Shown here: positions 11,401-23,776 of the stretch, piece after piece
How the letters are laid out: each line of letters opens with the position of its first letter
Numbering within the stretch: position 1 is the first letter of the stretch
Assembly (NCBI RefSeq): GCF_963169125.1
Contig: NC_084802.1
Span: forward strand, 32,456,107-32,520,106
Reading direction: 5' to 3'
Origin: Humulus lupulus
Taxonomy: Eukaryota; Streptophyta; Magnoliopsida; Rosales; Cannabaceae
Length of the DNA: 64,000 bases
Translations under genes and position numbers: made by a program
The notes under the pieces: model-generated
Database searches by the model: none
The model's input: the letters and a program-made list of their open reading frames with translations, nothing else
Told to the model about the DNA's origin: nothing

Positions 11401-12738
11401 ATGAACCAGCAAGAGGACAGTGAACTTGCTCCTATTGACCCCGAGATCGAACGTACTTTCAGAAAAAGGAGGAAGGCTCAAAAGGCTAACAGCCGAGGCA
11501 CTATGGCTGAGCAAGTTGATGAAGAGGGGGATGGCCAGCAAGTCACTAATCCCATTGTTTTGGCGGATGACAGAGCCAGAGCAATACGGGAATACACTGC
11601 CCCCATGTTTAATGAGCTAAATCCAGGCATTGTGAGGCCAGAAATACAAGCAGCTCAATTCGAGCTCAAGCCAGTGATGTTTCAAATGCTCCAAACCGTG
11701 GGGCAGTTTAGTGGGATGCCAACGGAAGATCCTCATCTCCATCTTCGTTCATTTTTGGAGGTGAGCGATTCTTTCAAGCTACAAGGAGTGAGTGAAGAAG
11801 CATTGAGGCTGAAGCTATTTCCGTTCTCTTTAAGGGACCGAGCTAGATCATGGCTCAGCACCCTTCCTCCCGATTCGGTTACAAATTGGAATGACTTGGC
11901 TGAGAAATTTCTAAGAAAGTACTTCCCTCCCACCAGAAATGCAAAGTTTAGAAGTGAAATCATGTCGTTTCAGCAGCTGGAAGATGAGTCCACTAATGAC
12001 GCGTGGGAGAGATTCAAAGAGCTTTTAAGAAAATGTCCACACCACGGTATCCCACATTGTATACAAATGGAGACATTCTATAATGGTCTCAATGCAGCCT
12101 CTCGAATGGTTTTGGACGCTTCAGCCAATGGAGCCATTCTTTCCAAGTCTTACAACGAAGCATTTGAGATTTTGGAAAGGATTGCAAGTAACAACTACCA
12201 ATGGTCAAATACTAGAGCTCCTACAAGCCGAAAAGTAGCGGGTGTTCTTGAAGTAGATGCTCTAACCGCTCAAATGGCCTCAATGACCAACATTTTAAAG
12301 AACATGAGTATTGGAGGAAATGTACAGCCAGCTGCTGCCATTCAGAGTGCAGAAGTATCATGTGTGTATTGTGGGGACGGGCATACTTTTGACAATTGCC
12401 CTTCTAACCCAGCGGCAGTTTGTTATGTGGGAAACCAGAATTTTAACCGAAACAGTGGCCCATACTAAAATTCGGATAACCCAGCTTGGAGGCAGCATCC
12501 GAATCTGACTTGGGGGGGTCAAGGAGCAAGTTCCAGCAACACACCAGCACCAGGAAAGCAAGCTTACCCACCCGGTTTTTCACAACAACAAAGACTTTCA
12601 CAACCTGTCCAACACTCCCAGCCGAACTCTTTGGAGAATCTAATGAGGGAGTATATGGCTAAGAACGATGCAGTAATACAGAGCCAAGCAGCTTCTCTTC
12701 GTAATCTTGAGATGCAGCTCGGCTAGCTAGCCAATGAA
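11401..12738 (+). pseudogene. Athila gag
   Basis: Capsid/nucleocapsid protein, which packages the element RNA in cytoplasmic particles. The start chosen is the ATG at 11401 (MNQQEDSELAPIDPE); the frame is open slightly further upstream but without another ATG. The Retrotrans_gag region is clear (FSGMPTEDPHLHLRSFLEV, LRDRARSWLSTLPPDSV, WNDLAEKFLRKYFPP). A zinc-knuckle-like CVYCGDGHTFDNC follows. In-frame stops interrupt it at 12466-12468 (GPY*NSDN) and 12724-12726 (QLG*LANEM). Without these it would read straight into pol in the same frame. Confidence 0.93.
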
Positions 12739-14919
12739 ATGAAAACTAGGCCGCAAGGATCTTTGCCTAGTGATATAGAAAACCCAAGGAGAGATGGGAA
12801 AGAACACTGTAAAGCTATTCAGCTGAGGAATGGTAAAAATCTGGGAAATTCTGAGGAAATACAGGGTAGTGGGGAGCCCACTTCAATCCAAAGCAAAGGA
12901 GAAACAAGTAACAAAAATGCCCAGGAAATTGCTGAAACTGGCCCAGTTGCTACAGCAAAGGGTCAGCAAACTGCTCCAGTAAATTCTGGTCCTAAACCGC
13001 CTCTTCCATTTCCGCAGCGATTTCGCAAACAACAACAGGATGGTCAGTTCAGAAAGTTTTTGGATGTACTGAAACAGTTGCATATTAATATCCCCTTGGT
13101 CGAAGCATTGGAGCAAATGCTGAATTATGTCAAGTTCTTAAAGGATATTTTGACAAAGAAAAGGCGATTGGGGGAGTTTGAGACTGTAGCTCTCACAGAA
13201 GGATGTAGCGCGATGTTGAAAAGCAAGATCCCTCCTAAGTTAAAAGATCCTGGCAGTTTCACGATTCCGTGTTCTATTGGAGGTAGAGATGTTGGAAGAG
13301 CATTATGCGATTTGGGCGCTAGCATTAACCTTATGCCTATGTCAATCTTTAAAAAGTTGAGTATTGGTGAAGCACGACCCACGACTGTTACATTACAGCT
13401 TGCCGACAGATCCATGGCTCATCCCGAGGGCAAAATCGAGGATGTTCTAGTCCAAGTTGATAAGTTTATCTTTCCGGCCGACTTCATCATTCTAGACTAT
13501 GAAGCAGATAGAGAAGTGCTTATAATATTGGGTCGGCCCTTTCTTGCTACAGGGCGTACTCTCATTGATGTACAGAATGGAGAACTTACTATGCGGGTGA
13601 ATGACCAACAAGTCACTTTTAGTGTATTCAAAGCCATGAAGTTTCCGGATGAAGTTGAAGAATGCTCTAGAGTTGATGTTATTGACACTTTAGTGGCTGA
13701 AAGAATCAGTAGAAGTGTGGAAAAAGCTGCTATGGGTACCCAGATTTTTGTAGATGAGGAGGATTATAGTAGTGAGGAAGAGCAGATTATTGCATGGGTG
13801 GATTCTTATCAACCAGTAAAGAAATTCAATAAAGTCTTCGAAGCTCTAAATCTGCCAGAAAAGCACTTCCAGCCACCCAAACCATCTGTTGAAGAGCCAC
13901 CCCAGCTGGAGTTAAAGCCACTGCCTAGTCATTTAAAGTATGTGTACTTGGGCGACAATGATACTTTGCCTGTAATAATTTCAAGCTGTCTGGAGTCTGT
14001 TGCTGAGGAGTCATTGCTGAGATTACTGAAGCAGCATAAAAGGGCAATTGGATGGACAATGGTTGATATTCAAGGGATTAGTCCAACATTGTGTATGCAC
14101 AAGATCTTGCTGGAAGCTGATTGTACTCACTCTGTGGAGCAGCAAAGGAGGTTGAATCCAGTGATGAAGGACGTGGTTAGAAAAGAGGTCATTAAGTGGC
14201 TTGATTATGGGATAATCTATCTGATTTCCAATAACACTTGGGTTAGTCCTGTCCAATGTGTTCCGAAGAAGGGGGGTGTTATAGTAGTTACAAATGACAG
14301 CAATGAACTTATTCCTACTCGCACAGTTACTGGGTGGCGGGTTTGTATGGATTATAGAAAACTGAACAAAGCCACTAGAAAGGACCATTTCCCTTTGCCC
14401 TTCATCGACCAAATGTTGGACCGCTTGGCGGGTAAGGAGTTCTTTTGTTTTCTTGACGGGTATTCTGGGTATAATCAGATATCTATCGCGCCTGAAGACC
14501 AAGAGAAGACTACTTTCACCTGCCCATACGGCACATTCACTTTTAGGAGGATGCCCTTTGGGTTATGTAATGCACCAGCCACATTTCAGCGGTGCATGAT
14601 GGCTATTTTCTCGGATATGGCTGAGAGTATCTTGGAGATATTCATGGACGATTTCTCTGTCTATGGGGATTCTTTTGAAGTTTTCTTGGAGAACTTAGAA
14701 AAGGTCTTAAAGAGGTGTGAAGAAACCCATCTAGTGTTGAACTGGGAAAAATGCCATTTCATGGTGCAAGAGGGCATTGTATTGGGGCATAAAGTGTCTA
14801 GCAAGGGGATAGAGGTTGACAAAGCTAAACTGGAAGTTATTGAGAAACTACCATCCCCTACCACGGTAAAAGGAATTAGAAGTTTCCTCGGCCATGCTGG
14901 CTTTACAGGCGTTTTATAA
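12739..14919 (+). pseudogene. Athila protease and reverse transcriptase
   Basis: Middle of the Athila polyprotein, same frame as gag. The aspartic protease carries CDLGASINLMPMSIF (near 13307-13351) and IILGRPFLATGRT. The RT follows, with WRVCMDYRKLNKATRKDH, FCFLDGYSGYNQI, FRRMPFGLCNAPATF and the catalytic IFMDDFSVYG. The frame ends at [13 protein letters not shown]. One missing T near 14903 shifts the expected [12 protein letters not shown] into another frame, where it can be read on to 15857. All core RT motifs are intact, so the lesion is a single deletion in a recent copy. Confidence 0.94.
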
Positions 14920-15857
14920 AGGATTTTTCAAAGGTGTCCAAACCCTTATGCAGCTTGCTGGAGCAAAATAGGCCTTTTGAGTTTACTGATGAATGTCAAG
15001 AGGCATTTTTGAGATTGAAGTCAGCCCTTGTTACAGCACCAGTGATCATAGCACCCGACTGGTCGTTACCTTTTGAACTTATGTGTGACGCCAGTGACTT
15101 CGCGATTGGAGTTGTTCTTGGGCAGCGGAAGAACAAAATTTTTCATTCTATTTACTATGCAAGCAAAACATTGGTGGACGCCCAGATTAATTACACTACA
15201 ACTGAAAAAGAGCTGCTGGCCATGATTTTTTCCTTTGAAAAATTTCGATCCTATCTTGTGGGGACTAAGGTTATTGTGTACACGGACCACTCTGCTATCA
15301 AGTATTTGATAGCCAAAAAGGATTCTAAACCGAGGCTTATATGTTGGGTTCTATTGCTGCAAGAATTCGATTTAGAAATCCGAGATAGGAAAGGCACTGA
15401 AAATCAAGTAGCGGACCATTTATCAAGGCTGGAAACTCATAATAACAGCAGCAAATCAGAGGCAGAATTGCAGATTCAAGACTCCTTTCCTGATGAACAA
15501 TTACTAGTTGTGGAACAAGAGCAGGTACCATGGTATGCAGACATTGTAAACTTTTTAGTTGGGGGCGTACATCCACCAGATTTCAACAAACAGCAGCTAA
15601 AAAGATTCTTACATGATGCCAGATTTTATTTCTGGGAAGAGCCATACATGTATAAGCAATGCCCAGACCATATAATGAGAAGATGTGTCTCAGCAAATGA
15701 AGTTTCCAGCATCCTAGAACACTGCCATTCAGCTCCTTATGGCGGTCATTTTGGTGGGCAACGCACCGCTGCCAAAGTATTTCAGTCAGGGTACTATTGG
15801 CCTTCTATCTTTAAGGATGCTCACGATTTTGTTCAACGTTGTGACCGCTGCCAGTGA
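14905..15857 (+). pseudogene. Athila RNase H and integrase N-terminus
   Basis: Continuation after the one-base frameshift. RNase H has [33 protein letters not shown] and [10 protein letters not shown]. The integrase zinc-binding region has [16 protein letters not shown] and FVQRCDRCQ. It ends at a TGA (15855-15857) where CGA (Arg) would be expected, so the stop is probably a C-to-T change. Confidence 0.93.
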
Positions 15858-16814
15858 GTGGGTAACATCTCAGCCAGGAATGAAATGCCTCTTAATTGCA
15901 TTTTGGAGGTGGAATTGTTTGACGTATGGGGCATTGACTTTATGGGTCCTTTCCCGCAATCTTTTGGGAATCTCTACATTATAGTGGCTGTGGATTATGT
16001 GTCAAAATGGGTGGAGGCAGTAGCTAGTCCTACGAATGATGCAAAAGTGGTTATGAAGTTCCTGCATAAACATGTTTTTACAAGATTTGGTACGCCAAGA
16101 GCTTTGATTAGCGATGAGGGGACGCACTTTGTAAACAAAGTCTTGGCTGCCCTATTGGCTAAATATAGTGTCAAGCACAAAATCGCCACTGCCTATCACC
16201 CGCAGACCAACGGGCAAGCTGAAATCTCTAATAGAGAAATCAAGGGCATTCTTGAAAAAGTTGTGAATCCGAGCAGGAAGGATTGGTCCCAGCGATTAGA
16301 TGATGCACTCTGGGCCTATCGTACAGCTTATAAAACTCCATTAGGCATGTCTCCTTATCGCCTAGTCTATGGGAAGGCATGCCATCTTCCCGTGGAGTTG
16401 GAGCACAAGACATTTTGGGGGCTAAAAAATCTGAATATGGATATCTCAGCAGCTGGGGAGGCCAGGAAATTGCAGCTTAATGAGCTAGATGAGCTACGCT
16501 TATTTGCCTATGAAAATGCCAAGCTGTATAAAGAGAAGACGAAGCAATGGCATGATCGCCGAATCAAGGAAAGAGCATTTGAGAAAGGTCAGCAAGTATT
16601 ACTCTTTAACAGCAGGTTGAAGCTCTTTCCTGGGAAACTCAAGTCCCGTTGGTCTGGGCCATTCACTGTGCGAGAAGTATATCCATTTGGCGCTGTCCTA
16701 GTAAAAGATGAGCAATCGGGAAGGGAATTTAAAGTGAATGGACAGCGGTTAAAACACTATTGGGGAGGCGAGGTCAACCGAGAAAAGACCTCGATCTCCT
16801 TGAAGGATGCTTAA
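15858..16814 (+). pseudogene. Athila integrase core and C-terminus
   Basis: Same frame as the previous part. Catalytic DDE positions are visible and intact: [26 protein letters not shown] and [17 protein letters not shown]-terminal GPF-type segment follows ([20 protein letters not shown]). The stop at 16812-16814 is the natural end of pol. No env-like ORF follows. Confidence 0.94.
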
Positions 16815-16830
16815 ACAAATTGTAACTTGG

Positions 16831-17432
16831 GGTGCCTTACAACGAGTGACTAATTATCAAGTCAGTAACAGGGGGTCTGTACCTTTAAACGAGTGACTAA
16901 TTATCAAGTCACTAACATGGGATACAACTCCCTTAGCCATGTGACAAAACAATCACCTAGGCCTTTGGCCCTGATTCTGAGTAACTAACCTTTGGCTACT
17001 CAAGTGCTTATAATTTTCATCGACCTTCGAGTCGGTCTAGCATTAATGCTCATTGAGTCATTTAACGGTGATATCGATTAGATCTAATCTTTTATCGGCT
17101 CTACATTCATGACACTTATGCCGTTTCTGACTTTTAGGTCAGTAAAACGCAACCAGTGCCGATCCTGACTAGTTAGTCAGTGCCACACACAAGTAAGCAA
17201 TGCTACAAGACATATATCATATGTCAAATATCTGAACACAGGGCATTCAACATGCTTACTTAACAATTGCTAGCACAATTAGGATCATGCATAAACACAG
17301 AGGCTCAAGCTCTGAACAATCTCATATTCAATATTCATGGTCTGCCCTAATCACATGTTTCACGTGCATCACATGCATCACATTTAAACATCCAACATGC
17401 ATCAAGAATAACCATGCATGTCATATACACAT
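16831..17432 (-). mobile_element. Fragment of Tekay-like LTR, minus orientation
   Basis: Matches, in the same orientation, parts of the LTR at 22732-25625 and the LTR at 63119-64000: the ccatgtgacaa...cacctaggcctttggccct block, the gtcggtctagcattaatgc block and the gattagatctaatct block. Both ends are ragged and there is no TG or CA terminus, so this is a broken piece. It carries repeated gtgactaattatcaagtcac dyads. No gene seen. Confidence 0.8.
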
Positions 17433-19465
17433 GGTTATTCAAGCTATTTGGCATGAGACGGTCCTATATAGTGGATTAGCGATTTTTTCATAACGGGGTC
17501 AATTATTGGGTAATAGGAATGTTATTTGATGATAAATTGGGAGTATTTGAGATCAGGATGGAATTCTGGAAGTTTTGACTATAATGTCCCCGGGGAGGTT
17601 TTTGGGACCCCGAGCACTAAGTTTTATTTGAGGTTACTTAAGCTTGAAGTAGCTTATCAGATAGAACGTACGTTAGAAAAACCTCTCGTTCTTCCCCGTT
17701 AGTTCATTTTCACCGTTCGAAGTGTTTTTGAAGATATCTTGAGTTCTAGGAGTCGGAATCAAGCGAGGATCGAGGCATAGTGATCCTAGGAAAGGTTAGA
17801 AGCTCTTGACCGAAGGATTTGACGAGAAACAACCTAATCGAAGGTAATCTAAGTTTAAAGTTTTGAGTTTTTTTAGAGTTTCTAAGCTTTGAATTGGACT
17901 TTGCGATCCGTTGAGTTTTTGGTTCGATTGAACCTTGGGTTTTGATGGTTTTGGACCATTGGGAAGCTTGGGAACTTTGATTTTATGATTTGGGATTGTT
18001 TAGGTATGATTTTGGGGGCTTTGGGATGAAGGAGAACGAGTTTGGGCATGTTCTGGGTTGGGCGCCGCGACCCTGTTCTTGGAGAGCCGTGGCCCTAGCT
18101 CAAAGAAGCAGGTGGCCAAGTTTGCCTTTGCTGGGCGCCGTGGCCCTTGCTTCAGAGGTGGCTGGGGGCTACGGCCCAAGGTGCCAGGACCGCGACCCTT
18201 GAGCAGGGTTGAGGCCGTTTGTGTGTTTTAGCCCCGGGAACATGGTTTTAGGCCTTGGAATCATTCCTACTTCTTGGATTAGTTTGGATTGATGTCCCGG
18301 AGGCTAGATTTTGGTTTGAGAACCTATGTTGATCATTTTTATTGATGGTATCCTGTATTTGGTTATGACTAGGTGACCGCTAAAGGACTAAAGGTTGACC
18401 GTTCTCAAGGGTCGTTCTTTTAATCATTCTAGCTCGAATCTGAGGTAAGAAAATTGCACCCTGTGTATGTGACATGCATGATTATTATTGAGGCATGTTG
18501 GTTGATAAATGTGGACATGGAATGCATATTAAATGCTAGTGATTATTGTTTATTTGTATATGGTACTGACTAGTCACGGATACTGACCTAAGAGTCAGAA
18601 ACGGCTGTAAGGTCCTGAACGCAGGGCTGAATGAAGATTAGATCTAATCGATATCAGTGTTGAATGACTCTAAGGCATTAACACTGGACTGACCCTAAGG
18701 TCGATGAACTTATAAGCGCTTGGCTAGTCTAAGACTAGTTACTGAGAGCTAGGGCCAAAGGCTTAGGTGACTGCTTGTCACATGGCTAGGGAACAGAGTT
18801 CCATAGTTATGACTCTAGAGTCATGAGGAAGGTTATGTTGGTGACTAATCACCATGCACCTATCCTGTTTAAGCTAGTGAAAGGTTCACTTATCTGTTAA
18901 GCCCTGGTGACCCTATCGTCACATGGCTAAAAGGAGATGTACCCGCTTTAGTGACTTTTGCGACTGTCACCTATCTGTTTTGGACTGAAAGTCCTAAATG
19001 ATTATTATGATCATTGTTGATATTATATCATGCTATATTGTGTTTTCTTGCTGGGCCTTGGCTCATGGGTGCTATGTGGTGCAGGTAAAGGGAAAGAAAA
19101 GCTCACCCAACCTTGAGTGGAGAGCTTAGGTGGTGATGTGTACATATGCGGCTGCTTGACCACCACGACCAAGGAGTTCTCAGAGGAACTAGGGGGTTTA
19201 CCCTATTTTTACCGCTTAGGTCGGCGGGGTTGTAAGTTTGAAACAGTAGTGACCATTTTGTATTGTAAACAACTTGAAAATGTTTTGAATAGCTCATGAG
19301 CAGTTTATATACTTAATGAAATGTATCATTTTCTTTTTATTGGTTTTCCTCCTTAGCCTGTTAATAACACTTAGAGCACGTTTTTAACCAAAGGACTCGG
19401 GTAGCGAGTCAAATTTCCAGTTCACCGATCACCGTAACTGTTCTGGGGTTACCAGGGCGTTACAA
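17433..19465 (+). mobile_element. Tekay-like LTR, plus orientation, 5'-truncated
   Basis: Begins inside an LTR (ggcatgagacggtcc matches 32230 in the plus-strand 3' LTR) and ends with a proper ccagggcgttaca terminus at 19465. It abuts the minus-strand fragment head to head. Contains a GC island at 18058-18200, gaggtaagaaaattgcacc near 18440, and the conserved ttgctgggccttggctca block near 19050. Same LTR family as 22732-25625 and 63119-64000. Confidence 0.85.
18058..18200. other. GC-rich dyad island
   Basis: Repeats of GCCGCGACCCTG, GCCGTGGCCC and GGCGCCGTGG variants. Related in sequence to the island at 24590-24740 on the other strand. Confidence 0.7.
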
Positions 19466-19918
19466 CTTTCTTCTCCCGTACACAATTTTCTTCTCCTTGG
19501 AGTTTTTAGCTTAATTTGAGGAGCCAAGCTAAGGAAGTGGACCGTGAGGGATTAGGGATATGTTCCACCATTGAAGAGGGTTTTATACTAAGCTTGAGGT
19601 AAGGTTCTAGCCATTAAAACTCTGGTTTTATACTCTGTTTTCATTTTGGGTTTCAGCTTGGATTTCAAGGTTGATATTGAGGATTGATGGGAGTTTTTGG
19701 CAAGGGTTGTTTGGGTTATGATGCCTAGGACTTGTGTATATGGTATTTGGGTTCATTTGGGAGTTTGAATGAGGTTTGGAAGCTTGTTTTTAAGGTTGGA
19801 AATGGAGGAATCGAAGGACGAAAAAATGAGGGCAGTTCTGCCTGGTCCTAGCGCTACAGCGCTAGCCAGGGCAAAACTCCCCTGCTTGTAGCGCTGGGGC
19901 GCTAGGGCAAAACTCCCC
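19466..19918 (+). mobile_element. Fragment of a second Tekay-like LTR family, plus orientation
   Basis: Closely matches 32562 to about 33025 of the plus-strand 3' LTR (ctcccgtacac, gaggtaaggttctagccatt, tagcgctacag and gcgctggggcgctag motifs). It could be what remains of the 5' LTR of the gypsy element at 25626-34457, which lacks one. Both ends are cut by neighbouring pieces. Confidence 0.75.
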
Positions 19919-21154
19919 TTGGCTCATTATATACTTAATGATGCCTGAACGAAGAGAATCAGAAGGTGACATGAGATTCATCCAGAACCTCTCATTAAAT
20001 CCCAGCGTCCATCAGACCCCAAGTCTGATCCTTATATTACAATAAATTCACACTTGACACTGTAACACTCTTAGCTAACCCAGCTAAGACTTCCATTCAA
20101 CTTTCTTATCTGAGATTCACTTAGTCATTTATTCCTTTTAGCTCCTCTGAGATAATAATCCCAAGCACAGAACTAGCCATTGACCCACCAGAAAATCTAC
20201 TCTAGTTCTGGTCAAATTCTTTCACCAAAGTGTTACATAATCAATCATTTCTCTGTATCACCGAGGTGTCATAACAACCTGTCAATTGATTCTGATCTAT
20301 AAAAAGAAACTAAGAACTCTTTTCACAAATCATATATAATACCATACCCATCCAAGGACACTCCCGCCTTCTAAGGTATCCCTCGACCTTAGCAAATTCC
20401 ACAGAGAATATACCATAAAATCATCGTCCCAGACGATCACAAATTCCCATTCAAATAATTCCTTTGAACGCTCTGTTCATCTGATCCATAAACACTTAGC
20501 GTTAACCAAATTCTCAAAATACAATCCAGCACTTCCTAGTGCTCTTTATCTGTTATAAACATAGCCTTTTGCATATTCTTTTCCCCTGATCCCTAACTGG
20601 TACTAACCAGATCAAAGATCAACTCTTGAGAATTCCTTCTCACTCAGTATCTAAGCATCGAGTTCTTACAACTCTACTAAGCCATTCAATACAATGTTCT
20701 CAATTCAACTCTATCCTTGGCACTAATCAAACCACCATTTTATCTCTTCATATTACAGAAATCCCGGCTAATCCCCTGAAAACACATTCAGGAACTCACA
20801 GACTAGTCCAGCCTGTCCTGATCCCACTGGCACAACCCAAGTGGTATCCATCGCACTAGCTAAGAGTTCTATGCATCTCTCTGCCATAAAACTCTAGCTT
20901 CACACAGATATCATCAGCATACCAAAGCTATGCACAGCACCAACTGCCTCAAGGCTTTCTAGTCTCAGATCACACCTAAACCAGTCATAACCAGCTTTAC
21001 TCAACCACTGAGGGGTCCTTCCATAACCCAACTTACCTCTTAAGTCACCAATACAGTACCACCTTTCCATCACTACATGACCATGGGGTCAGCATGTCAA
21101 CTTTATGCCTCTTTATATGCAACAAGCAAAGGAATAGCATGGTACCACAACCAA

Positions 21155-22242
21155 TCAGCACAACTCAGAAATAAAACTAGAAAACTGACCTGCCACTCCT
21201 GAAGAGCTAGTCCCAATCCCAGACTCTGACTGCTCTGGAATAAACACTCGAGCTGGAGTCGAGCTGTCTATCCTCTTTTGCTCAAGTTCTCTTAGCCTTG
21301 GGCAATCCTTCTTGAGATGCCCAACTATTCCACATATGAAACATGCCCTTGCCGGCATTCTCCTAGATGATGCCTCTTACACCGAGCGCATTCTGGGTAA
21401 GGCTTCCAGCTTTTCTGCTTACTTGCTCCACCAAGTGGAGGTACCACTATCTGAGCTCCGCGTTCCATGGCACTCTTTTCCTCATCTCTGATGCTCTCAA
21501 CAGCAAGAGCCTTCTCTACCACCTAAGCATAGGTAGAGACTTCATGCACTGGGGCAACTCTGATGCCCTGAGCTATTCCAGGATTCAATCCTTGAACAAA
21601 CTTTTCTTTTCGAGCCACATCTGTGGGTACCATGTCTAAAGAAAACTTGGTCAACCCATTAAATTTATTAACATACTCGGATACTGATGCCTTTCCCTGA
21701 ACGAGATTCAGAAACTCATTCATCTTGGCAGCCTTAGCCACATCACAGTAATACTTTTCATTGAACAGCTGCCTAAATTCTTTCCAATCCATCACAGCTG
21801 TGTCTCGTGTCTGGGATATCACTTCCCACCACGTCTGAGCATCATCCCGCAATACATATGTCGCACAGATCACCCTATCGTGACCTACCAGCCCCATACT
21901 ATCAAGAATGGAACTGATCATGCCCATCCATTGCTCAGCTCTGAATGGATCTAGGCCTCCCTCAAAGACTGGAGGGTAATATTCCTGGAATCTTCCACAA
22001 AGAAATTCCCATCTGCTCTCAACCCTAGGCTGAGCCAAACCTGGTGCCATTCCTGACACAACATAGGAAGAGGTGCTTCCCAACAGATTCTGCTGTTGCC
22101 TCAGACACCTAATCTCTTCCTCATGCCTCTGCAATCTTGATTGCAAATCTGTGACTATCTGTTGAAAACTCTGAGGGGTAGATGAGGAACTCAACCCCTG
22201 ACTGAAACTCCCAGCCTCTGAATAACCACCACTGGGCCTCAT
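21155..22242 (-). pseudogene. Tekay-like gag (minus strand)
   Basis: Starts at ATG 22242 (MRPSGGYSEAG). It has a coiled-coil-prone stretch (LQSRLQRHEEEIRCLRQQQ), then the Retrotrans_gag region (EYYPPVFEGGLDPFRAEQW, DAQTWWEVI, FNEKYYCDVAKAAKMNEF). Two zinc-binding stretches follow: CARCKRHHLGEC, and CFICGIVGHLKKDC at about 21308-21349. A TAA at 21523 interrupts it after VSTYA, and a frameshift near 21330 separates the two zinc-binding stretches. Confidence 0.9.
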
Positions 22243-22715
22243 AACCGCCTTGGCTATAAACCTGTTCTGCAGTCAATAACTTGACCCATTAGTCACAATG
22301 AGCATATCATGAGTTTTCCCCCACGGGATCAATCTTACCACACCATATTCACAAATCACTGTGGTGCTATAAACATTCCCATGGCATTCATACATCAATC
22401 AAAATCCCTGCTCTTCCAACATCCACACCATGTCTCAACTCAAGCATGCAAATATCACAATTATGTAATCATAGAGCAGGTAATCAAATGATCATATTCA
22501 TAAATATATCCACGGAGCATATAATCAAATAGTCAAGAGCCAAGCTCTATCAGAATCTCATGCTCCCTAATGCAATGTGCAGGTAAAGCATTCACAATCT
22601 ATTTAAGCAGCTAAGCACATAACTACAAAAATAGTTACCATTCCTTGAGTGAAGCTATCTTCAGTGATAAGTGTACATGCTCAGCTCGTCTTCAGGAACA
22701 CATAAACCATGGCAT

Positions 22716-22727
22716 GCTCTGATACCA
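22716..22727 (-). other. Primer-binding site of the minus-strand Tekay-like element
   Basis: On the minus strand reads tggtatcagagc, four bases after the LTR end. It pairs with initiator tRNA-Met. Confidence 0.92.
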
Positions 22728-23420
22728 AAATTGTAACGCCCCAACTCCAGGGACCGCTACAGTGCACATTGCAAACAGTGCTAAACTCGCTAATCGAGTC
22801 GTTTGGCCATAAACGTGTAACTAAGTAAGATTAGCAGTTTAGGGGTTAAAAGCTTTGGTTAAGATGAAATGTCTCACTAGAACGTTTACTGTATACATTG
22901 GGATCCCAAAAATATAATTTCAGAGTTTATTACAAAAGACTATTTACTTCAAGCCGATTTAGGCGGCAAAAACAGGGTTCAGCCCTAGTTCCACTTTCAA
23001 ACCTCGCCAAGTATTGGTTGAGCAGCTGCATATGTACACGTCATCACCTAAGCTCTCCAACTCAAGGATGGTCCAGCTTCCTTTTGCCTTTACCTGCACC
23101 ACAAAGCACCCGTGAGCCGAAGCTCAGCAAGAAAACTCATATGCTCATAAACGGTCATATCATGATATCAAATCATATCTGGCATGCCTAGCCTTCATAG
23201 CTCTACTCAGCATGCAAATGAATTCAAGCAGAAGCTGGGGTATCCAGGATAAGAAATCCTGGCCTTCTGACTGGAGGACTATCAAGTCAATCCTAATCAG
23301 ATGAGTGACTGCCAAACAAGTCACTAACCAAATGGAAGAGTGGCTGCTAGGTTAGCCACTAGCCTTCAAGCGCTTATGATATTCATCAAATGAGTGTCAC
23401 AACACTTGAGGTTCCGATAA

Positions 23421-23776
23421 ACCATGCTGAGTGACCGACAAGCGAGTCACTAATTCAAATGGAAGGGTGGCTGTTGGGTAAGCCTCTAGCCTTCAATAGG
23501 TTCTGGTAAACCATACTGAGTGACTGACAAGCAAGTCACTAATTCAAGTGGAAGGCTGGCTGTTGGGTAAGCCTCTAACCTTCGATAGGTTCTGGTAATC
23601 CGTACTGAGTGACTGACAAGCAAGTCACTAATTCAAGTGGAAGGCTGGCTGTTGGGTAAGCCTCTAACCTTCGATAGGTTCTGGTAAACCATACTGAGTG
23701 ACTGACAAGCACGTCACTGTTTCAAGTGGGAGGGTGGCTGCTAGGTAAGCCACCAGCCTCCAAGCGCTTATTTCAT
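23421..23776. repeat. 89-bp tandem repeat, four copies, within the LTR
   Basis: Copies start at 23421, 23510, 23599 and 23688. Each holds ctgagtgac, gacaagcaagtcacta, a ggctggctgttgggtaagc segment and ggttctggtaa. The last copy is the most diverged. Each unit has a short GTGAC...GTCAC dyad. Confidence 0.9.

Larger units (their letters stand above)
9793..16830 (+). mobile_element. Athila-lineage Ty3/gypsy element, 3'-truncated
   Basis: Has a 5' LTR, a tRNA-Asp-type primer-binding site, and gag, protease, RT, RNase H and integrase in Athila order. The sequence after the integrase stop at 16814 soon turns into a minus-strand LTR fragment. The usual env-like region and 3' LTR of Athila elements are absent. 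No target duplication can be tested because the 3' end is gone. Confidence 0.93.
19919..22731 (-). mobile_element. Internal region of a minus-strand Tekay-like element, decayed
   Basis: Lies just downstream (in minus sense) of the 5' LTR at 22732-25625 and starts with a primer-binding site. Gag is recognisable to 21155. Leftwards of that, only scraps remain: a protease/RT linker like CEFLNVF near 20.8 kb, and an integrase scrap resembling REILDESH near 19.97 kb. Most of pol is deleted or unreadable. The left edge adjoins the LTR fragment at 19466-19918. Confidence 0.75.

Noticed and set aside
14023..14502. 159-codon minus-strand ORF
   Set aside because: Antisense shadow of the Athila reverse transcriptase. 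No domain of its own.
20626..20859. 77-codon plus-strand ORF
   Set aside because: Lies over minus-strand decayed gypsy pol. No family similarity, and no start or promoter context.
23421..23776. CRISPR-like array
   Set aside because: The units are direct tandem copies with no unique spacers, in a plant LTR.
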